Below are positions 1-5,646 of a stretch of DNA of 7,973 bases, in pieces. Under the pieces are notes generated by a model. The model saw only the letters and a list, made by a program, of their open reading frames with translations. It made no database searches and was not told the origin of the DNA. Position numbers and translations under genes: made by a program. Every line of letters begins with the position of its first letter. Position 1 is the stretch's first letter. Origin of the DNA: an archaeon RBG_16_50_20 (lineage in GTDB: Archaea; Thermoproteota; Bathyarchaeia; 40CM-2-53-6); the NCBI GenBank assembly GCA_001768965.1, contig MEMY01000068.1, positions 1-7,973 of the forward strand. The letters run 5' to 3'.

Positions 1-813
1 CCTCTTGAAACGTGCCTCAAGCCCTTCTTCCCGAATCATCTGCAACGCCTCATCCAGAGCATAGAACAGAGTCACTGCAGGAGTGTAGGGGGTTTCCTTC
101 TTCTCATCCCAGAACTGCTTGCAGAGCTGGAGATCGAAGTAGTATGACCGTGGAGCCTTCTTGATAACTTCCCAACCCTTCGGACTTACCGAGATAAGAG
201 CCAATCCTGGCGGAGTCATCAGGCACTTCTGGCTGCCGGTTATGCATATATCGACACCCCACTCGTCGACTGGCAATGGGACGCCGCCCTGAATTGAGAT
301 CGCGTCAACCAAGAAGAGCGCACCATGCTTCCTGCAAAGCTCACCAATCTCCTTCAAATGAGGCGTCGTCACGCCTGTCGAAGTCTCATTGTAAATGATC
401 GCTACAGCGGTTACGGGAGAATTCTTCTTCAGCACTTCCTCAATTTGGGCGACTGTGGCGGCGTTCCCCCATTCCACAGGCACCTCAATGCCCTTTCCAC
501 CCAGCAGGTTGACTGATTCGTAGAATCTCTGGCTGAAGACCCCGTTCACAGCGACAATGATCTTGGCTCCGGGAGACGAGATGTTGCGAACGGCGCATTC
601 CACGCCTCCTGTCCCAGAAGCGGTTAGCACGAAGAGATCGTTCTTCGTTCCGAAAACGTATTTCGCATTATCAATTATGCGAGAGTGCAGCTCACGAAAC
701 TCCGGTCCCCTGTGATTGATGATTGGACGTAGCATAGCATTCGCAACACGAGTTGGAATGTTGGTCGGACCGGGCAGCATGATTAGTTGCTTGGTTTCCA
801 AGGCAAATTCCAC
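1..813 (-). CDS. Class V PLP-dependent aminotransferase (alanine/serine-glyoxylate type), C-terminus cut off
   Basis: This encodes the first 271 residues of a fold-type I, class V aminotransferase. The family transfers an amino group between alanine, serine or aspartate and glyoxylate or pyruvate in the cytosol. The N-terminus carries the family signature IMLPGPTNIP (residues 11-20). A glycine-rich phosphate-binding turn follows (ASGTGGVE, about 65-72). Then come the PLP-ring aspartate in FLVDA (D170) and the Schiff-base lysine in TGSQKCLMTPPG (K196), spaced as usual. Family members are about 380 residues, so roughly 110 C-terminal residues lie before base 1. No ATG, GTG or TTG exists between the upstream in-frame stop and GTG 813, and residues from there read as a normal N-terminus; ATG 780 would start right at the signature. 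The exact amino donor cannot be read from sequence, so aspartate or serine is possible. Confidence 0.93.
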   Translation of the reverse strand, partial: MEFALETKQLIMLPGPTNIPTRVANAMLRPIINHRGPEFRELHSRIIDNAKYVFGTKNDLFVLTASGTGGVECAVRNISSPGAKIIVAVNGVFSQRFYESVNLLGGKGIEVPVEWGNAATVAQIEEVLKKNSPVTAVAIIYNETSTGVTTPHLKEIGELCRKHGALFLVDAISIQGGVPLPVDEWGVDICITGSQKCLMTPPGLALISVSPKGWEVIKKAPRSYYFDLQLCKQFWDEKKETPYTPAVTLFYALDEALQMIREEGLEARFKR

Positions 814-1002
814 TCGCGTCGCCGTGATATTCCATTGACTGAAAACCTTTTCCCACCAAAACCCGAAATGACACCCTTCACCTTCTTTGTACTAAGAAAT
901 CCAGAGGCTACCTTGGTGAGGTCAAGAATAGGCTTAAGACTCGTGTCAGGGAGGACGTTGAGAAAAACGATTGAGGATCCTGAAAGGGGCGAACGCGGGG
1001 CT
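814..1002. other. Intergenic stretch upstream of the aminotransferase
   Basis: These 189 bases separate the aminotransferase start from the end of the small winged-helix gene, both on the minus strand. A short T-run on the minus strand (about 962-966), some 36 nt after the stop at 1003, could end transcription of the small gene. I see no convincing TATA box for the aminotransferase. The plus-strand frame that crosses this stretch has no protein-like character. Confidence 0.4.
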
Positions 1003-1284
1003 CTAGACCTCTGGAAAGTATTTCTTCATGATTGCGATTATCGTTTCATTCTGCCTTGGATTGAGAGAGACCTGCAAGCCGTAGTGCGTTGGTTTCTGCA
1101 CTATCAGCCCTGAACGCATGAGTTCCTTGGCAATCTTGTCCACTCTGTTTAGGCCTCCTTTTCCAAGCTCGCCTTCTTTGAATCCCTTTTTCATGTTCTC
1201 GAAAGCGGTATGACTACCTCCCCAGTTTCCTCGCTTGTAAAGCTTGAACAGTATAGTAGCTCTGATCTCGTCATCTGAAAACAT
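1003..1284 (-). CDS. Small archaeal winged-helix-like protein of unknown target
   Basis: A 93-residue basic protein. Helix-rich N-terminal part (DDEIRATILFKLYKRG) is followed by an aromatic/glycine motif WGGSHTAFEN (about 21-30). A helix-turn-helix-like segment (LNRVDKIAKELMRSG, about 45-59) leads to a hairpin-like end, IVQKPTHYGLQVSLNP (61-76). I recognise this as a small conserved archaeal family, but I know of no assigned function; DNA binding is inferred from fold style. An in-frame GTG at 1314 would add ten residues, but the TATA box at 1317-1323 overlaps it. Transcription would begin near 1294, which favours ATG 1284 with a leader of about ten bases. It is divergent from the regulator at 1364 and shares its promoter region. 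Confidence 0.75.
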   Translation of the reverse strand: MFSDDEIRATILFKLYKRGNWGGSHTAFENMKKGFKEGELGKGGLNRVDKIAKELMRSGLIVQKPTHYGLQVSLNPRQNETIIAIMKKYFPEV

Positions 1285-1297
1285 GAGTTCACTTTTG

Positions 1298-1332
1298 ATA
1301 CTTTGAAAGTTCACTCTTAAATACTTTCGAAA
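1298..1332. promoter_or_regulatory. Shared bidirectional TATA box flanked by two similar dyads
   Basis: TTAAATA at 1317-1323 is a good archaeal TATA box read on either strand (minus: TATTTAA). Expected start sites are near 1346 on plus and 1294 on minus, which fit ATG 1364 and ATG 1284 with short leaders. Two related elements flank it: ATACTTTGAAAGT (1298-1310, containing the odd-centre palindrome ACTTTGAAAGT) and ATACTTTCGAAA (1321-1332, containing TTTCGAAA). Their starts are 23 bp apart, about two helical turns, as expected for a pair of operator half-regions. The TATA call is strong; the operator role is inference. Confidence 0.6.
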
Positions 1333-1333
1333 A

Positions 1334-1349
1334 CATCATCATGATGATG
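1334..1349. promoter_or_regulatory. Perfect 16-bp palindrome, candidate operator
   Basis: CATCATCATGATGATG is identical to its own reverse complement. It covers the transcription start site predicted (near 1346) for the winged-helix gene at 1364, and its last base is the first base of the ribosome binding site GGTGAT (1349-1354, 9 nt before ATG 1364). A dimeric repressor bound here would block initiation, so autoregulation by the downstream protein is a reasonable guess. The triplet-repeat make-up (CAT/ATG) means a chance origin is also possible. Confidence 0.45.
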
Positions 1350-1363
1350 GTGATGGTTCAAGT

Positions 1364-1714
1364 ATGTCGTATAGATCCGACGAGACGCTCTTACTGAGAT
1401 ATCTCGGGGCCAGTCCGATTCTGCGAATAGTTGATTTCTTCTTAGACAACCCCCTATTAGACTACTCAAAGAACGAGATCGCGAAAGATCTGGCAATGAG
1501 CCGCGTTACGTTCTTCAAATACTGGAAGGAACTCGAGAAATCTGGTGCGTTGAACGTCAGCAGGAAGATAGGGAGAGCAACGTTGTACGAGCTCGATAGA
1601 AAGAATGAAGTCGTGAAGCAACTCATCAAGCTGGATATGGCTCTCGCGAGAAAATCAATGGAACGCGCTGTTGAAGAGTCAAGGAAGCAAATTGAGGCTC
1701 GCTCTCTTCATTAG
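1364..1714 (+). CDS. Winged helix-turn-helix transcriptional regulator
   Basis: A 116-residue single-domain regulator of an archaeal MarR/ArsR-like winged-helix type. An N-terminal helix (LGASPILRIVDFFLDNP, 14-30) precedes the helix-turn-helix KNEIAKDLAMSR...YWKELEKSG (36-61), with recognition helix near SRVTFFKYWKEL. The wing is about 62-77 (LNVSRKIGRATLYEL). A charged C-terminal helix (80-112) probably dimerises. No metal-binding cysteines or ligand domain are visible. The start is secure: SD GGTGAT lies 9 nt upstream and a TATA box lies at 1317-1323. It is divergent from the small protein at 1284 and is followed after 63 nt by the site-2 protease gene on the same strand, so the two may be co-transcribed. 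Its targets are unknown; the palindrome in its own leader suggests autoregulation. Confidence 0.88.
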   Translation: MSYRSDETLLLRYLGASPILRIVDFFLDNPLLDYSKNEIAKDLAMSRVTFFKYWKELEKSGALNVSRKIGRATLYELDRKNEVVKQLIKLDMALARKSMERAVEESRKQIEARSLH

Positions 1715-1777
1715 CACGGAGACTCGAGTACCTGAACAGCTAGAGTTTTGAAGAGGCGCTCTCGATAGCTGGGATGA

Positions 1778-2902
1778 TTGTCGGTGTCAGTTAAACTTGG
1801 AAGGATCATGGGCATTCCGGTGCGCATTCACTACACGCTCTGGGTTGTCTTCGTTCTAATCGCTTGGTCTCTGGCTTACGGGTACATGCCTCACCAGTAT
1901 CCTGGACTGGGCGCGATGACGTATTGGGCGATTGGAATTGCTTCGGCAGTAATCCTCTTCGCGTCGGTCTTGATCCACGAGCTTTCCCACTCCTATGTGG
2001 CAAAGAAGAATGGGCTACCGATTGCACGGATTACGCTCTTCTTCTTCGGCGGCGTCTCGGAAATGACCGAGGAGCCTCAACACGCTGAGTTAGAGGTTCG
2101 TGTGGCCGCTGCAGGGCCTCTCATGAGCTTCCTCATAGCCGCCGTATTGGGCGGGCTTTGGTTCTTGACGAACCTGGCTCGGGTCCCGGTGGCTATTACA
2201 GCAACCCTTGGTTATGGAGCATTAATCAACGCCACTTTGGGAGCCTTCAACTTGCTTCCCGCCTTCCCGCTCGACGGAGGTCGAGTGTTTCGAGGGAGCC
2301 TTTGGAAACGGTCCGGAAACCTTGTTGGAGCCACTAGAACCGCAACACGGGTAAGTGAGGCTATTTCACTTCTAATGATGCTCGGAGGCTTCGCAGCAAT
2401 AATCCTCGGCGATTTTGTAAACGGCATCTGGATCGTCGTGCTGGGATGGTTCATCAAATCTGGCGCTGAGACGGGCCTTAGACAAACGGTCGTAGGTGAA
2501 GCTTTGTCGGGAGTTGTGGTGGGAGATATCATGACTCGGCAGACCGTTACGGTTCCACCTGAAATGACCGTTCAGCAACTAGTCTCGGACTATTTCCTTG
2601 TTCAACCGCACGGTGGTTATCCAGTCGTGAAGGATGGACAAATTTTGGGAATAATCACACTTCAATGTGTTCGTGCGATTCCCAAAGAGCGGAGAGCTAC
2701 GGAAACCGTTGCGCAGGCCATGATCCCATGCGAAAGAGCAGCAGTGGTCAAGCCAACAGTTACCGCGCTAGATGTTATGCAAAGAATGGCGCGGGACAAC
2801 ACAGGGAGAGTCTTAGTTGTGGAAGATGGTCAATTGTTAGGCATCGTAACCCGAGGAGACGTAATGAAAACCATCCAAACCCGGCAAGTTCTCGCCGCCT
2901 AG
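1778..2902 (+). CDS. Site-2 protease family (M50) zinc metalloprotease with two CBS domains
   Basis: A 374-residue polytopic membrane protease of the SpoIVFB/S2P-CBS class, which cleaves substrates within the membrane. Zinc ligands and catalytic glutamate are in HELSH (H67, E68, H71), and the third ligand is in NLLPAFPLDGGRV (D166). Membrane segments are at about 20-37, 45-66, 108-132, 137-160 and 195-226. CBS domain 1 is about 249-303 (VGDIMTRQTVTVPPEMTV...GIITLQCV) and CBS domain 2 about 314-370 (QAMIPCERAAVV...LGIVTRGDVM). These usually bind adenine nucleotides and tune activity. All catalytic residues are present and the length is typical. An in-frame TGA lies directly before TTG 1778. 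GTG 1784, with GGGATGA upstream, is an equally good start; ATG 1808 would cut into the conserved LGRI.GIPVRIHYT. Substrate unknown; the regulator just upstream is a possible but untested partner. Confidence 0.94.
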   Translation: MSVSVKLGRIMGIPVRIHYTLWVVFVLIAWSLAYGYMPHQYPGLGAMTYWAIGIASAVILFASVLIHELSHSYVAKKNGLPIARITLFFFGGVSEMTEEPQHAELEVRVAAAGPLMSFLIAAVLGGLWFLTNLARVPVAITATLGYGALINATLGAFNLLPAFPLDGGRVFRGSLWKRSGNLVGATRTATRVSEAISLLMMLGGFAAIILGDFVNGIWIVVLGWFIKSGAETGLRQTVVGEALSGVVVGDIMTRQTVTVPPEMTVQQLVSDYFLVQPHGGYPVVKDGQILGIITLQCVRAIPKERRATETVAQAMIPCERAAVVKPTVTALDVMQRMARDNTGRVLVVEDGQLLGIVTRGDVMKTIQTRQVLAA

Positions 2903-2904
2903 CA

Positions 2905-2919
2905 CTAGGCTGATCCTAG
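2905..2919. terminator. Small hairpin between convergent genes
   Basis: CTAGG-ctgat-CCTAG forms a perfect 5-bp stem with a 5-nt loop, three bases after the protease stop. A second inverted pair, CACTAGG (2903-2909) and CCTAGTG (2945-2951), brackets the 43-nt gap between the two convergent genes. No U-tract follows, so this is at best a weak bidirectional terminator. Confidence 0.3.
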
Positions 2920-2945
2920 ATACTTCGATGTAGTCCCGTTGTGTC

Positions 2946-3293
2946 CTAGTGGCTGCTCCAGAGACCTACCAGGTTTCCAAAGGGATCTTTGAAGACGCCG
3001 TAGTAACCCATGCCGGCGCCTATGGCGCCCTTCTTCTGAACGATCTTCCCGCCGTTCCTCTTAGCCTTGTCAAGGTAGCGGTTAATGTTGTCAACCTGGA
3101 AGACGGCAGTCGTGCCACCATGCTTCACTTTCTTCACTAGCGAGAGTCCTCCGCCTGGTTTGCGAGCGGCCGACCAAAGCGCATATTTCATTTGGGGGAT
3201 AACTTGGATCTTGAATTCGAGCACTGACTTGTAGAATTTGGCGGCTCGCCTTAGGTTCGTGACTTCGAATTCCACGTGATTAACAAATGGCAT
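2946..3293 (-). CDS. VOC superfamily (glyoxalase/bleomycin-resistance-like) protein
   Basis: A 115-residue vicinal-oxygen-chelate protein with one pair of beta-alpha-beta-beta-beta modules. Module 1 begins VNHVEFEVTNLRRAAKFYKSVL (4-25), with H6 at the usual first metal-ligand position. Module 2 ends YYGVFKDPFGNLVGLW (97-112), the typical DPxGNxxxLW close. The usual C-terminal glutamate ligand (as in GNxxELW) is glycine here (G110), so it may bind metal differently or act as a binding protein. ATG 3293 gives the normal family N-terminus. An upstream TTG at 3335 would add 14 residues that fit the family poorly. It is the last gene of a minus-strand run after the ParB-like gene. Substrate unknown. 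Confidence 0.85.
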   Translation of the reverse strand: MPFVNHVEFEVTNLRRAAKFYKSVLEFKIQVIPQMKYALWSAARKPGGGLSLVKKVKHGGTTAVFQVDNINRYLDKAKRNGGKIVQKKGAIGAGMGYYGVFKDPFGNLVGLWSSH

Positions 3294-3359
3294 GAAGGCA
3301 AATTGGTGCCCGATGCTTGAAAAGGCTTTACCCAAATCCGACCTGTGGAAAGATTCACG

Positions 3360-3800
3360 TCAGAGGCTGCCCATGTAGGTGTAAGTTCTCGGAATGTTCA
3401 TCTCTTTGAGGGTTGTATAGCGGCAGTATCCGTCCAGAATCTGCATATCTTCTTTCCTGATTATGACTGGCCAGATCACTATTCCGTAGTTTTCGATTGC
3501 ATGCCGTAGTTGCTGCCTGCGTTTCGCTAGGTGGTCTGCAAAATCATAACTGGTCTTCGCGTCTACGAAATTCATAATGCGCTCGTTGAGTCCAACTTCA
3601 TCAGTTCGAATAGTCTCCAAGGTCCAATTTCGCTGGGGAAGGGTTGGTAGCCAATCGCCGCCTGCTGGGTCGCCGGGGAGACTTCTCACGTCCAGCTCCC
3701 ATTCCTTGCGGACCTCGGTGTTTATGAAATCATGAATTCCATCAGGGTCTTCGATGACCCAGTAGGATATTCCATCAAGTCGACGCAGAGGGGTGTTCAT
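3360..3800 (-). CDS. Stand-alone ParB/sulfiredoxin-like domain protein
   Basis: A 146-residue protein. The C-terminal part (about 105-143) resembles the ParB/sulfiredoxin fold: a strand (VIWPVIIRKEDMQILDG), then GYCRYTTLKEMNI in the position of the ParB GERRxxAxxxLG box, then a terminal strand RTYTYMG. The N-terminal 100 residues (YWVIEDPDGIHDFINTEV, WLPTLPQRNWTLETI) carry an acidic/aromatic module I do not recognise. There is no HTH or centromere-binding region, so it is not a partition protein; ParB-fold proteins can be CTPases, nucleases or kinases. ATG 3800 lies two bases after the nitroreductase TGA (3805-3803), and in-frame TTG 3809 and GTG 3806 would overlap it. Either way it is translationally coupled to the nitroreductase. 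Function unknown. Confidence 0.75.
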   Translation of the reverse strand: MNTPLRRLDGISYWVIEDPDGIHDFINTEVRKEWELDVRSLPGDPAGGDWLPTLPQRNWTLETIRTDEVGLNERIMNFVDAKTSYDFADHLAKRRQQLRHAIENYGIVIWPVIIRKEDMQILDGYCRYTTLKEMNIPRTYTYMGSL

Positions 3801-3802
3801 CT

Positions 3803-4432
3803 TCACCAACCATCCTTGTGGATGAAAGTTTCAATTGGAAGTCTACTGGCTTCGCTGAATCGCGTGGCAGGGTAACCAACATAGACTAGAATGCCCGGTT
3901 TCACATAGTCTGGGACCTTCAGCAGCTGCTTCAACTTTTCTAACAGGAAGAGTGGGAAGATGGAAACCGCCGTCCCAAGTCCGAGAGCTCTAGCCGCCAG
4001 AAGCATGTTTTGGACGGCTGGGAAGACGGATGCCCAGTTCGCCTGTTCCTCCAACCAAGCCCAATCATCCGTTAGCCTCCTTGCACGTTTCGTATTCAAA
4101 CACGCCAGAATGAGAACGGGAACTTTGTCTGTGTTCTGAGCCATCAGGGTCACGGGGTTGGTGGGCTGGAGGAATTCCGTAACCGCGTCCTTCGGAATTC
4201 GCAGGTTGGATTTTGCGTAGATCTCAAGCCCTTGCACAGTCAAGTCTCGAAGTTGCTTCTTCACGGGCGGATCGGTAATGACGATGAATTCCCATGGTTG
4301 CGAGTTTCCGCCCGATGGTGCCTTTCCGGCTGCTTCTAGGATTAGGTGGATTTTGTGCGGCTCGACCGGGTCGGGTTTGAGTCGGCGCATGCTTCGCAAG
4401 GTTCTGATGGTTTCCAAGACAGGCATTTCCAT
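3803..4432 (-). CDS. Nitroreductase-family FMN oxidoreductase
   Basis: A 209-residue cytosolic flavoprotein of the nitroreductase superfamily, which uses FMN and usually NAD(P)H or a related hydride donor to reduce nitro, quinone or enone substrates. FMN phosphate-binding residues are in RSMRRLKPDPV (R13, R16, R17). The flavin loop is APSGGNSQPWEFIV (38-51). The second FMN segment is VFPAVQNMLLAARALGLGT (136-154), and the family-end strand is VYVGYPA (183-189). Length is normal. It starts at ATG 4432, with GAGGG (about 4446-4442) as a possible ribosome binding site and a weak TATA-like CATAAAG near 4476. It is the first gene of a tightly packed minus-strand set with the ParB-like and VOC genes. 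Substrate cannot be told; archaeal relatives include F420-linked enzymes, but nothing here shows that. Confidence 0.92.
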   Translation of the reverse strand: MEMPVLETIRTLRSMRRLKPDPVEPHKIHLILEAAGKAPSGGNSQPWEFIVITDPPVKKQLRDLTVQGLEIYAKSNLRIPKDAVTEFLQPTNPVTLMAQNTDKVPVLILACLNTKRARRLTDDWAWLEEQANWASVFPAVQNMLLAARALGLGTAVSIFPLFLLEKLKQLLKVPDYVKPGILVYVGYPATRFSEASRLPIETFIHKDGW

Positions 4433-4479
4433 GACAGGTTGCCCTCTTGACGAGAACCTGCACCCAGCCCTTTATGGCT

Positions 4480-4689
4480 TCGATTCAGATGGAGCTTTGA
4501 TGCATTTGGCATGCGAATTTCGTATGTCACTCCATTCTGAACGCCTTGCGGAATGTATGGCGAAGTTCATACTACTGCATTTGGTGAAGTGTACACACGA
4601 CCTGTGCTTTCGTCGAACTTTGCAATCTCTGTGCAGCCCCCGTATGGATTGGTTTGCATGTAGATGTGAACATGTGTTGATTCTGGAGG
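4480..4689 (-). pseudogene. Possible decayed fragment of a secreted-type protein
   Basis: Reading the minus strand from 4689 gives 40 open codons with protein-like content and purine-rich first positions (HVHIYMQTNPYGGCTEIAKF, then DESTGRVYTSPNAVV). A TGA follows at 4569-4567, and the same frame resumes with TSPYIPQGVQNGVTYEIRMP before fading near the nitroreductase promoter. Tyr, Thr, Gly and Asn richness is like a beta-sandwich extracellular domain. ATG 4659 could start a 30-residue peptide, since the AT-rich box at 4694-4702 can be read as a TATA box on this strand. I do not recognise the family. The plus strand of the same stretch also yields a fairly protein-like 38-codon frame, so this call is weak. 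Confidence 0.25.
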
Positions 4690-4693
4690 TCAA

Positions 4694-4702
4694 ATTTATA
4701 TG
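4694..4702 (+). promoter_or_regulatory. Strong TATA box upstream of the broken small frame
   Basis: ATTTATATG preceded by a purine-rich BRE-like stretch (GGAGGTCAA) matches the archaeal promoter consensus. The predicted start is near 4724, about 23 nt before ATG 4747. The element is near-symmetric (CATATAAAT on minus) and could also serve the minus strand. Confidence 0.5.
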
Positions 4703-4746
4703 TGTGTTATTGCACTACACATCTACACGAGGCGGCGAGGCAAGAA

Positions 4747-4992
4747 ATGCACTCAATTCGGAGCAGACTCGAGAAGCACACCCCACTCGTACTCGCCATA
4801 CTGTACCTTGCGTCGGGCGACTATGCGTCTCTGATCCGACACCTTCGCATCCTATTCTGAGACTTGCTCTCTATTCGCGCACGCCAAGGGAAGTCTTCAA
4901 TTGCATTCGACGAATTTGCTTTCGGCAAGTTCCTGCTTAGGAGACCCCAGAACGAGAGACTCAGAGTCGAATTTTCAAGCCGTATGGATTAA
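4747..4992 (+). pseudogene. 81-residue small protein frame broken by one in-frame TGA
   Basis: ATG 4747, with GAGG a few bases upstream and a TATA box at 4694-4702, opens 37 coding-like codons (MHSIRSRLEKHTPLVLAILY...). TGA at 4858-4860 interrupts. The same frame continues for 43 natural-looking codons (DLLSIRARQGKSSIAFDEFA, then FGKFLLRRPQNERLRVEF) to TAA at 4990. Both halves share codon style and composition, so this looks like one basic, helical protein with a single nonsense change (for example from CGA or TGG). A sequencing error is possible. Selenocysteine is unlikely: no Cys/Sec redox motif surrounds the stop. If the stop is real, a 37-residue peptide with a short hydrophobic stretch (PLVLAILYLASG) could still be made. 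I do not recognise the family. Confidence 0.4.
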
Positions 4993-4999
4993 CCTATTG

Positions 5000-5030
5000 T
5001 AAGTCACGTGGAATCACCATTTGTGACATA
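5000..5030. repeat. Imperfect inverted repeat after the broken small frame
   Basis: TAAGTCAC (5000-5007) and GTGACATA (5023-5030) pair at 7 of 8 positions around a 15-nt loop, which itself holds TGG/CCA. It lies eight bases after TAA 4992. It could be a transcript-end hairpin or an operator for the downstream gene. The rest of 4993-5137 shows only the TATA-like box at 5097-5103. Confidence 0.3.
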
Positions 5031-5096
5031 ATTCGGCGCTGCCTTGTTTTCCTATTGAAGCATTCACATCAAGGTCCCACTCAGCTTCTTGGTGCG

Positions 5097-5103
5097 CTTA
5101 AAT
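5097..5103 (+). promoter_or_regulatory. TATA-like box for the NitrOD5-like gene
   Basis: CTTAAAT is centred 38 nt before ATG 5138. The predicted start near 5126 gives a leader of about 12 bases to ATG 5138, or about 33 bases to the alternative ATG 5159. Confidence 0.45.
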
Positions 5104-5137
5104 CGCTTCACCGCGGGGTTCTTTCGGTTATGTTGCA

Positions 5138-5581
5138 ATGCAACTGAAGGAAAGGCCGATGAACGGTCTTGCCTCGACAGCTACGTCTTCGGAAGACCTG
5201 TCTTCTCCACACAAGGGACCAAATACACTCGACGATCTACTCCTCGAGTCGATAGATCAGGTCTTGTCCGACCTCCTGGGTACGAAGTCCAGAGAAGCAG
5301 TCTACGACCATCTTGAGAGAAATTACTCGCTTGCTAGAGAGAAAATTCCTAAGGACTTGGACAGGTTCTTTGCGCTCCTTGAAGAGACGTTTGGCAAGGG
5401 CAGCAAAACGATAGGGAAAGCAATCATTAGGAAGCTATTTGAAAGGTTGGGATGGGAGTTCGGAGAGATAGGCGGTTTCGACTTTTTCGACTACTTAGAA
5501 GCAGTCAGGGCAAGGATTGCAAGGGAACTTATCGAGCACGCGAAATCCGCAAACCGACACTACAACTCCCTCAGCGAGTAA
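5138..5581 (+). CDS. NitrOD5-like alpha-helical domain protein
   Basis: A 147-residue soluble protein. Residues 1-30 are Ser/Pro/Thr-rich and probably disordered. Residues about 31-107 form a helical domain I recognise as NitrOD5-like: LLLESIDQVLSDLLG, REAVYDHLERNYSLAREKIPK, then FFALLEETFGKGSKTIGKAI and IIRKLFERLGWEF. This domain is known from Nitrososphaerota, often as the output part of sensor proteins and also as free-standing small proteins; its biochemical role is unknown. The C-terminal helix (115-140, YLEAVRARIARELIEHAK) may mediate dimerisation. No DNA-binding or catalytic motif is evident. ATG 5138 has no ribosome binding site but suits a short-leader transcript. ATG 5159, preceded by AAGGAAAGG, is a strong alternative that removes seven residues. 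It converges with the roadblock-like gene. Confidence 0.8.
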   Translation: MQLKERPMNGLASTATSSEDLSSPHKGPNTLDDLLLESIDQVLSDLLGTKSREAVYDHLERNYSLAREKIPKDLDRFFALLEETFGKGSKTIGKAIIRKLFERLGWEFGEIGGFDFFDYLEAVRARIARELIEHAKSANRHYNSLSE

Positions 5582-5646
5582 GTAGAGTAGCCCAATCCCC
5601 CAACTACTACGCACACTCGATTACCCGATCCAGTGGCTTCAGCTCG

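Noticed and set aside
787..1113. Plus-strand 108-codon open frame
   Set aside because: It lies across the aminotransferase upstream region and antisense to the end of the small winged-helix gene; its composition is not protein-like and it has no start signals.
2212..2578. Minus-strand open frames inside the protease gene
   Set aside because: They are antisense shadows of a gene with all catalytic and CBS motifs intact.
4278..4940. Plus-strand 220-codon open frame
   Set aside because: The first part is antisense to the nitroreductase; the rest has Cys/Arg/His-rich, non-protein-like content and runs in a different frame from the better coding frame at 4747-4992.
4640..4990. Repeated CCGTATGGATT at about 4640-4650 and 4980-4990
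   Set aside because: Only 11 bp, with no matching flanks or further copies; chance or minor duplication cannot be told apart, so it was not called as an attachment site.
4858..5030. Selenocysteine recoding at TGA 4858 with the 5000-5030 inverted repeat as a SECIS element
   Set aside because: No redox motif around the stop, no clear SECIS consensus in the hairpin, and Sec use is restricted to few archaeal groups.
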